DNA from: Brumimicrobium sp.
Lineage (GTDB): Bacteria; Bacteroidota; Bacteroidia; Flavobacteriales_D; Crocinitomicaceae
Length of the DNA: 64,000 nt
Direction of reading: 5' to 3'
Assembly: GCA_023957385.1 (NCBI GenBank)
Contig: JAMLGZ010000001.1
Coordinates: forward strand, 1,660,923 to 1,724,922
In this document: positions 57,963 through 64,000 of the stretch, piece by piece
Layout: each line of letters starts with the position of its first letter
How positions within the stretch are numbered: the stretch's first letter is position 1
Program-made: the position numbers and the translations under genes
The notes under the pieces: generated by a model
Told to the model about the DNA's origin: nothing
Database searches by the model: none
What the model saw: the letters and a program-made list of their open reading frames with translations, nothing else

Positions 57963-59120
57963 ATGAAAAGGAAGACATTTAAAATAATATTAAGATTTTT
58001 TCTTATATCGGTTGCACTAATTTTAGTTGGCGGAATATCATATTATTATTTAGGTCGCCAATGTAACTGTTCTTGGGACTATAAAAAGATGAAAGAAAAA
58101 ATTGAATTAAATTATGCAGGATTTCACGATAAAATAGAGAATAGAGAAGATGAGTATAATAAATTAGTTGAAGAAATTGAAAAACAGACTAAAAACACAA
58201 CTGATTTTAAAAAATGTGATAAACTGTTAAAGGATTATATGTCATTTTTCAATGATAGACACATATATATGCAAGTCTCTGACCCTTCAACATTTAATAA
58301 GCCAGCTAAAACTCCGTCTTTTCAAAAAATAGATGATAACTTTTGTCTTTTAACGTTGCCTTCTTTCGCTACTGAAAATATAAATGGAAATAAAAATGCT
58401 GAAGAAATCGACAGTATTATTAATGCAAATCATAAAATAATTGTTACTACACCATTTTTGATTATTGACATAACAGGAAATGAAGGAGGCGTAGATTATG
58501 CTTATGATCCGATTCTGTCTTATATTTTTTCTAAAAAAACATATGCAATTGATGTTGCAGAATTTTGGTCTAGCGATGACAATATTGCTCGAATTGAAAA
58601 TATTTTAAAAATGCCGAATTTGCCAGAAGATACAAAACAACAACAACAAGCAATGCTAAAAGCAATGAAAGCAAATAAAGGTTCTTTTGTAAATCCATTT
58701 GGTGCAGATATTGTTAAAAATGAATTAGATACAATTTATCCAATACCTATACGAGTCGCCATTTTAACGGATGAAAAAAATGCAAGTAGTGCAGAACAAT
58801 TCTTACTTGAAGCGACATTAAGCGATAAGGTAATAACTTTTGGGACAGGAAATACATCAGGTACATTGGATTACTCCAATATATACTTTGAATTTTTACC
58901 ATCCTCGTATCATCATACAATATTTTCAAACATCGTTGGTTTTGATAGAGTTTACGGTCGGGCAATGGCAATACCAACTTCTCGTTCATTAAGAGTAAAA
59001 CAAGGAGAAAATTTTGATGAACACGGTTATACTCCTAATATTTTAATTCCAAAAAACACTAAAAATAAAATCGCATTTATCAAAGCGTATTTATTAAGCG
59101 AGAAAAAAGGAATTCATTGA
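57963..59120 (+). CDS. S41-family (C-terminal processing) peptidase (C17)
   Basis: A 385-residue protein with an N-terminal membrane anchor (FKIILRFFLISVALILVGGISYYYLG) and an S41 tail-specific protease domain: LLTLPSFATEN near 127, GNEGGVDYAYDP near 175, and the catalytic Ser in DEKNASSAEQFLLEA near 272. No PDZ domain is apparent. It probably degrades periplasmic proteins. Single gene of C17, with a 155-bp leader. Confidence 0.82.
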   Translation: MKRKTFKIILRFFLISVALILVGGISYYYLGRQCNCSWDYKKMKEKIELNYAGFHDKIENREDEYNKLVEEIEKQTKNTTDFKKCDKLLKDYMSFFNDRHIYMQVSDPSTFNKPAKTPSFQKIDDNFCLLTLPSFATENINGNKNAEEIDSIINANHKIIVTTPFLIIDITGNEGGVDYAYDPILSYIFSKKTYAIDVAEFWSSDDNIARIENILKMPNLPEDTKQQQQAMLKAMKANKGSFVNPFGADIVKNELDTIYPIPIRVAILTDEKNASSAEQFLLEATLSDKVITFGTGNTSGTLDYSNIYFEFLPSSYHHTIFSNIVGFDRVYGRAMAIPTSRSLRVKQGENFDEHGYTPNILIPKNTKNKIAFIKAYLLSEKKGIH

Positions 59121-59207
59121 TTCATTTTGATTTTTTATATGCTGTTTGTTAATAAAAAATGTAAATTAAATCTTTGTAGAATGTAACTTAAAAATGAAAA
59201 ACACCGA

Positions 59208-59343
59208 AGCGATAACCCGTGGTTCAGAGAAATGGCAAGATAAATGCTTCGTTTTGAAGATTGTCGAAAAAAAGAAATTTATGCTTCGTGCTTAAATTTA
59301 CTCTAAAAGTTGCCACTTCTCTGAGCCACCAGCCGTTATGCAC
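59208..59343 (+). repeat. attC17
   Basis: R'' AGCGATAAC (59208) is the reverse complement of the C17 start GTTATCGCT at 57800. Arms GTGGTTCAGAGAAATGGCA and TGCCACTTCTCTGAGCCAC pair. R' GTTATGCAC at 59335 belongs to C18. Confidence 0.93.
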
Positions 59344-59381
59344 AAGGTTAGACAACGCACGAATTAACAAAATAGCAATCA

Positions 59382-61139
59382 ATGAAAGAATTTTTTTGGA
59401 TATTACTTTTTTTCCTGGGTTTGAGTAAATCAATGCTTGGTCAAAATCAAATTGAGATAGAGGGTAAAATATTTGATAAGGAGACAAATGAACCTATTCC
59501 ATTCGCAAATATTTACAACAAAAGTTCAAAAAAAGGAACAATAAGTAATACAGGCGGTTATTTTAGAATTTTAATCAATGAAGTAACAGACACAATTACT
59601 ATTTCTTCCATTGGTTACAAGGAGCAAACTATAAAGATTAAAGCAGACAAAAAAAACTATCTTATTTTTCTAGAGGAAAACATTCTTTTATTAAACGAAA
59701 TAATAGTAACACCAAAAGACAATGCGTATTTGTTTGAACTAATACAAGCAAGCAAGAAATCTATTTCAAATATTGAAAGGAAATCGAAAGCGTACTACGA
59801 GTTAAAGAGTTTTGTAAATGACAGTCAAATAGAACTTGTAGAAGGTTATTACAACATTGACGTGAGGGGATATAAACTGATGAACATACATTTGAAGGCA
59901 GGAAGAATAGCTTTACGCCCTACTAGCAACCGTATTTTTGCTTCATTAGAAAGTTCAAGAGCATTACTTATGTTAAACATATTTGGAAAAAATGACCATT
60001 TCCCAACGAATCCAATGGAACTAACTAAATCGAAATTAAGGAAAAACTATTACCTTAATTTGGATAGTAAGTATCTTGACGAGGCTAATGACTCAATATA
60101 CATAATTGAATATAAGCCTAAAGACACAACAGGATTATTTTTTCATGGAAAACTATGGATTAATAAGACAAAGAATCATCTTCTAAAAATCACATTAAAT
60201 TGTGATAACACTTTAAAACATCCATTCTTGCCTTTATTTCCATCAGATAAAATTTCTAATGTCAGTTTATTCATAACTCAATCTTTCAATATGTCAAGTG
60301 GTCAAGTAGTATTTAAACACACCGACTTTATTTACAAAATTGATTATATAAGCAGAATTGGAAAAACGGAAGAGCAAAACTATACAATCCTGACTAATGC
60401 TGTTTTATATGCGTACGATTATGAGAACTCCTTTAACCTACCATCTTTTGATTTTAAAGATTTTAACATTGGCGACTATCGAAAAATAAACACAATGCCT
60501 TACAATGATTTCTTTTGGACTTACAATGATGAATATCGCATGAACGATAGTATCAATGCCAATCAACTTTTTTTTGCTGACAGTTCCTCCTTAACTAATA
60601 TAACCCTCTTCAAATCCAATAATATTTCAAAAAACGGTCTTTTTGAGCACCCTTACGTTAGTTGGTCAAAAAATAGGATAAAATTTCGTGAAATTTTGCA
60701 AGACACTTCTGTTATTAATGTAACAACTGGATTTAAGTCAGAACAATACAAACTTGTCGTTAAAATTTATTTTGACATTAATTCTTACAAAGATTCAACC
60801 CATATTATTACTTCCACAGTAATCGACCCCTATGAAAGTTTTTATCATCTTCCAATAGATAATCAAACTCATTGCTTTATAAATATTTACTTTGACCTAT
60901 GTGAAATTGCAAGACGAGAATTGGAAGAAAAATTAAAAGCCTCAAAAAACAATGTATATAGAGTAAAAGAAATTTATAACGACTTTATGAACCAGTTTGA
61001 AACTAAAAGAAATGAGTATCTAAAAGCTGTTGAGAGAGGGACAAATGAAAAAGAAATAATAAAATATAACAACATTGTATACGAAAAATTGGGGATAGAC
61101 AATATTGAATTATTTCAACCATACAAAAATGAAAAATAA
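59382..61139 (+). CDS. CarboxypepD_reg-like domain outer-membrane-associated protein (C18)
   Basis: A 585-residue exported protein (signal ending near MLGQN) whose first domain (about 24-105, EIEGKIFDKETNEPIPFANIYN) is the carboxypeptidase-regulatory-like beta-sandwich found at the start of many SusC/TonB-type proteins. The rest resembles the long 'carboxypeptidase-like regulatory' proteins of unknown role, with no TonB-barrel ending. It ends with a helical region (EELEEKLKASKNNVYRVKEI). Single gene of C18. Confidence 0.75.
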   Translation: MKEFFWILLFFLGLSKSMLGQNQIEIEGKIFDKETNEPIPFANIYNKSSKKGTISNTGGYFRILINEVTDTITISSIGYKEQTIKIKADKKNYLIFLEENILLLNEIIVTPKDNAYLFELIQASKKSISNIERKSKAYYELKSFVNDSQIELVEGYYNIDVRGYKLMNIHLKAGRIALRPTSNRIFASLESSRALLMLNIFGKNDHFPTNPMELTKSKLRKNYYLNLDSKYLDEANDSIYIIEYKPKDTTGLFFHGKLWINKTKNHLLKITLNCDNTLKHPFLPLFPSDKISNVSLFITQSFNMSSGQVVFKHTDFIYKIDYISRIGKTEEQNYTILTNAVLYAYDYENSFNLPSFDFKDFNIGDYRKINTMPYNDFFWTYNDEYRMNDSINANQLFFADSSSLTNITLFKSNNISKNGLFEHPYVSWSKNRIKFREILQDTSVINVTTGFKSEQYKLVVKIYFDINSYKDSTHIITSTVIDPYESFYHLPIDNQTHCFINIYFDLCEIARRELEEKLKASKNNVYRVKEIYNDFMNQFETKRNEYLKAVERGTNEKEIIKYNNIVYEKLGIDNIELFQPYKNEK

Positions 61140-61143
61140 CCCT

Positions 61144-61281
61144 GTGCATAACATCACCTATACGCAAGCAGGGGTTTCGTGCTTCGTAAGACAGGAAAGT
61201 GGTAGATTTAAAGTTCAGTTCTTCGTGGGAAGTTCAGTGGTTAAAATCCCTGCCTGCGTATAGCTGAGAACCGTTATGCCA
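61144..61281 (+). repeat. attC18
   Basis: R'' GTGCATAAC (61144) is the reverse complement of the C18 start GTTATGCAC at 59335. The inner part is almost the same as attC4. R' GTTATGCCA at 61273 belongs to C19. Confidence 0.93.
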
Positions 61282-61385
61282 AACCCATGTAAAAAGAAAC
61301 CATTGATTATAAGCGACTAAATATATCTTTAAGATAATCAGACAATTTGAATAAGATGATTTAAGGACAAAAGACTTGTTTTTAT

Positions 61386-61393
61386 TATCTTTG
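61386..61393 (+). promoter_or_regulatory. Promoter -7 box of C19
   Basis: TATCTTTG matches TAnnTTTG exactly and lies 20 bp before the ATG at 61413. No good -33 box is seen. It favours 61413 over the TTG at 61398 as the translation start. Confidence 0.45.
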
Positions 61394-61412
61394 GTATTTG
61401 AATAAGAATCAT

Positions 61413-63374
61413 ATGGAAGACATCTTAATAATAGTTGGTTTTTGTATTTTATTAATATATTTATTAATACTCTTAATATTTAAGGTTTTTCAATTTTTAA
61501 TTCGCTCAATAAATAAACTATTCAAAACAAGGAAGCCTATAAAAACACAGAAAGCGTTTTCAGATGTAAAAAAACACGATGTGAACAAAAGTCCAAAAAT
61601 AAAAACAAATATATCGTCATCAAATGTTAAAACAGCTGCTAAAGACGATTCTATTATTGATGTAACAGGACAATCCTATAAAATAAGTACAAGTAATAAT
61701 TTAAAGAAGTTTATAAATGGTATTCCTGTGTGGAAAACCCGCAATATTTCCTCTTATTCTGAAATCGAAAACGCAACAAATCAGCAAAAGAAATTTTACA
61801 AAATCTATAAAATTAATTTTTTAAATGACATATTCTTTGATTTGGAAGGAAATTCAAATTATGCTTTTATTTTGCTATTTGACATATTGGAAGAATTTGA
61901 AATTCATAAAAACATTAATTTATTGGAACATCGTCTTAAATCTTTAGGCGAGAATTACCCCGAAGTTAAAACATTTAGTACAATGTTTTTAAATGATGAA
62001 AAAAAGATTTTCTTTGAATCATCATCACAAGAGGAAAACACTGTTCAAAAACATTACTACAATGACAATAGATTAGGTAATAAATATAGACTTCAATTGG
62101 ATTTAAAAGATGATGAAATAACAATTTTAAATTCATTAGTTGACACCAATAATAAATTTAATTCAATACTATTCTGCGAATTTCAACTAGTAACTCTACT
62201 GTTAGGTTGTATTAAAGTACTCAAAGAAAGGTATGGAGTTGAGAAACTAACTAACATAATCGAGATTATTCTTGGTGAAGAACGCAATATAAACTTCAGA
62301 TTATACAGCAATACTTACAATATTAGCTCTAACAATGTTGTCTATCAATGTGTCTATAAAACTTGTGAAAATTCATTACGTGATTATTTCAAAGTTGGGA
62401 GAAAAAGTGACATACAATACTATTTAAAAACTAAAGAATCAGTTAATCTTTTTAATGAGAAAATATTAATCGTTATTCAGGATTTTATCGATTCAAGTAT
62501 TTCCGGAATTAAGGAAATAGACATTGAAAGTGAAATTGAAATAAATAACTATAGTCGGTCGAGATATAAACATAAGCTAAAACATTTATCCGATACTTTT
62601 CAGAAAACTAAATTACAAGACTACAAGAACGCTATTGAAAATTTAGCCAAAAGAAATCAAGGAAACCCTTATATTGAAAATATTTTCTACGAAGCTTCAA
62701 AGTTCATTTCTAAGTATGACAAATTAATGTCATTATCATTTTATGTTCAATATATTTATCATGATTTAGACTCTGACAATTTTGATAACAAACAACTAAC
62801 AAAAACTATCCAAAAAAGCCTTTTTAAAACCGATGAACAAATTCAGGATTTTAAGCAGATTATTAATGATTTAATTTTAGATAGAGATTTAGAAAAGGCA
62901 TTAAAATCTGTTACAAAAATTTATGAAGTAAAACGAAAAAAAATACAATTGGATAAAACCTCAATCAAAGAAGTACAACAACAATCTGCAGGAACGGTTG
63001 ACCTCCTAAATGAATATTTGCGTGATGACTTTGAAGAAGAAAACAATTCAATCCAGTCTCAAGAAATAAGCAATGATGAAATTATGATTGAATTAACTCA
63101 AAAGAAGGAAGAATCTCATCAATCGATGTTTTTGAATGAATTATCTTTAAATCCTACACAAATTTCTGTTTTAGGATTATTTCATAAAAACAACTTGTCG
63201 GTTCCTCAAATTGACATTGAAGATTTTGTAAAGACTAAAGGTTTTTTAAAAAATCAAGTTATTGATAGTATTAATGAAACTTGTTATGAAATTTTAGATG
63301 ATGTTTTAATCGAGGAAGAAGATGATTATTATACTATAATACCTGAATATTTTGAAAAAATAAAAGCAATATGA
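61413..63374 (+). CDS. TerB-N/TerB-C domain protein (C19)
   Basis: A protein of 653 residues with an N-terminal membrane helix (ILIIVGFCILLIYLLILLIF), a TerB-N-like domain (about 95-205, VWKTRNISSYSEIENATNQQ ... YAFILLFDILEEFE), a long helical middle and a C-terminal TerB-C-like domain (about 575-653, LNPTQISVLGLFHKN ... CYEILDDVLIEEEDDYY). Such proteins occur in operons with a BrxD-type ATPase and helicase genes, considered phage-defence related. Its stop overlaps the next start (ATGA). Confidence 0.75.
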   Translation: MEDILIIVGFCILLIYLLILLIFKVFQFLIRSINKLFKTRKPIKTQKAFSDVKKHDVNKSPKIKTNISSSNVKTAAKDDSIIDVTGQSYKISTSNNLKKFINGIPVWKTRNISSYSEIENATNQQKKFYKIYKINFLNDIFFDLEGNSNYAFILLFDILEEFEIHKNINLLEHRLKSLGENYPEVKTFSTMFLNDEKKIFFESSSQEENTVQKHYYNDNRLGNKYRLQLDLKDDEITILNSLVDTNNKFNSILFCEFQLVTLLLGCIKVLKERYGVEKLTNIIEIILGEERNINFRLYSNTYNISSNNVVYQCVYKTCENSLRDYFKVGRKSDIQYYLKTKESVNLFNEKILIVIQDFIDSSISGIKEIDIESEIEINNYSRSRYKHKLKHLSDTFQKTKLQDYKNAIENLAKRNQGNPYIENIFYEASKFISKYDKLMSLSFYVQYIYHDLDSDNFDNKQLTKTIQKSLFKTDEQIQDFKQIINDLILDRDLEKALKSVTKIYEVKRKKIQLDKTSIKEVQQQSAGTVDLLNEYLRDDFEEENNSIQSQEISNDEIMIELTQKKEESHQSMFLNELSLNPTQISVLGLFHKNNLSVPQIDIEDFVKTKGFLKNQVIDSINETCYEILDDVLIEEEDDYYTIIPEYFEKIKAI

Positions 63375-64000
63375 TGAACAATATAAAACCAAAAGAAGCA
63401 ACTTCTATAATCAATTCTTTAACTGGAGGAGTAGTACCGAAGATTGGCATTCAACACATAACAGTTGGACGTTCTGAGGAAATTAATGCAGTTATATCCG
63501 CATTAGAAGATGTAAAGAATGGTCATAGTATGGTGAAGTTCTGGATAGGTGATTTCGGTTCGGGCAAATCATTTATGCTTCACTTGCTTAATACCGTTGC
63601 GTTAAAACAAAAGTTTGTTGTTACTAATGCTGATTTTACACCCGATAATCGTTTGTACTCTAATGACGGAAAAGGAGTTGCTCTATATTCTGCAATAATG
63701 GATAATATTTCAATCCAAACAAAACCTGAAGGCGGTGCTTTACCTACTCTATTAGAAAAATGGATTGAACAAGTAATTACAAAGACGGCAGATGAAAACA
63801 ACATTTTATTTGTTGAAATCAGAAATGAGCAATATTTGAAACTCATTCAAAACAACATAATGAAAACTATAAACGAAATCACAGAAGTAGGTGGCTTCGA
63901 TTTTGGAACTGTTATTTTGAAATATTATGAAGGTTATATTATAGGAGATGAGCAGCTTAGACGGAATGCTTTAAAATGGTTAAAAGGTGAGTACAGTACA
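63371..64000 (+). CDS. BrxD/DUF2791-like P-loop ATPase (partial, C19)
   Basis: The first 210 residues of a protein that runs off the window. Walker A GDFGSGKS at 60-67, preceded by the typical IQHITVGRSEEI; this resembles the DUF2791/BrxD ATPase family of BREX-type defence systems. Translation is coupled to the TerB gene through ATGA. The remaining domains and any helicase partner lie beyond the right edge. Confidence 0.75.
   Translation, partial: MMNNIKPKEATSIINSLTGGVVPKIGIQHITVGRSEEINAVISALEDVKNGHSMVKFWIGDFGSGKSFMLHLLNTVALKQKFVVTNADFTPDNRLYSNDGKGVALYSAIMDNISIQTKPEGGALPTLLEKWIEQVITKTADENNILFVEIRNEQYLKLIQNNIMKTINEITEVGGFDFGTVILKYYEGYIIGDEQLRRNALKWLKGEYST

Larger units (their letters stand above)
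20136..64000 (+). mobile_element. Chromosomal-type integron: integrase, attI-like region and 19-cassette array
   Basis: One tyrosine recombinase gene is followed, in the same direction, by cassettes C1-C19 separated by 18 attC sites. Cassette limits, placed at G^TT: C1 21294-23259, C2 -25778, C3 -26583, C4 -27873, C5 -32376, C6 -34848, C7 -36014, C8 -38486, C9 -40707, C10 -48631, C11 -49985, C12 -52457, C13 -53890, C14 -54824, C15 -56130, C16 -57800, C17 -59335, C18 -61273, C19 beyond 64000. For each of the 18 complete cassettes the bases at its start are the reverse complement of the R'' box near its own end, e.g. C3 GTTAGCACC and GGTGCTAAC. That is the mark of circular cassettes inserted by site-specific recombination. 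The array continues past the window. Confidence 0.93.

Noticed and set aside
21294..64000. CRISPR array as explanation for the regular repeats
   Set aside because: The repeats are about 135-bp imperfect palindromes 0.8-8 kb apart with genes between them, and no cas genes are seen.

Overview
The window is AT-rich DNA of a Bacteroidota bacterium, most likely a flavobacterium (order Flavobacteriales; genus not resolved). Supporting signs are a GldI-type gliding lipoprotein PPIase beside a DHH phosphoesterase, a dapA/DUF6913-like/ligA run, a C-terminal sorting domain of the type IX secretion kind, LytTR/LytS signalling genes, and promoter -7 boxes of the Bacteroidota form TAnnTTTG. No tRNA, rRNA or CRISPR array was seen.

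Positions 1-19809 are ordinary chromosome: the end of an RND efflux operon, a hydrolase, a beta-barrel protein, an ABC-F ATPase, a caspase-like protease, MsrB, two FKBP-type isomerases, a DHH phosphoesterase, two lipoprotein or secreted unknowns, DapA, a DUF6913-like protein, LigA, a secreted esterase with a broken signal-peptide frame, and PrmC. Two repeat-rich intergenic stretches (16500-17340 and 19850-19990) lie here.

From 20136 to the right edge the window is an integron. A tyrosine recombinase (20136-21173) is followed by an attI-like region and then 19 cassettes, called C1-C19 below, the last cut by the window end. All attC sites face the same way. The proof is internal: the first 7-10 bases of every complete cassette (GTT plus the next bases) are the exact reverse complement of the R'' box in the attC about 130 bp before that same cassette's end, as expected if each cassette was once a circle joined at G^TT. 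This holds for 18 of 18 complete cassettes.

Cassette content: C1 two unknown proteins; C2 a LytTR/LytS pair (reversed) and a membrane protein; C3 a Sel1-repeat protein; C4 the macrolide-resistance gene erm(F), reversed; C5 an M.EcoRI-like methylase, a DUF262-HNH nuclease and a Ser/Thr kinase; C7 a hydrolase; C9 two unknowns; C10 a 7.9-kb restriction-modification-like operon (HTH, Dcm, MORC-type ATPase, Z1 helicase, PD-(D/E)XK protein) plus RhuM; C11 a HEPN/Toprim-associated protein; C13-C18 lipoproteins, membrane proteins, an aspartyl protease, an S41 peptidase and a CarboxypepD_reg-like protein; C19 a TerB-N/TerB-C protein and a BrxD-like ATPase. C6, C8 and C12 are three nearly identical 2472-bp units that encode a second tyrosine recombinase and an IS91-family HUH transposase and carry their own attC-like end. 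They therefore look like a transposon packaged as a gene cassette.

The array reads as a store of anti-phage, resistance and surface or secreted functions. Its integrase lacks the insert typical of IntI, and the repeated cassette brings its own recombinase and transposase, so how the array moves is the main open question. Complementarity and motifs were read directly from the sequence; family names rest on motif recognition, and no database search was possible.
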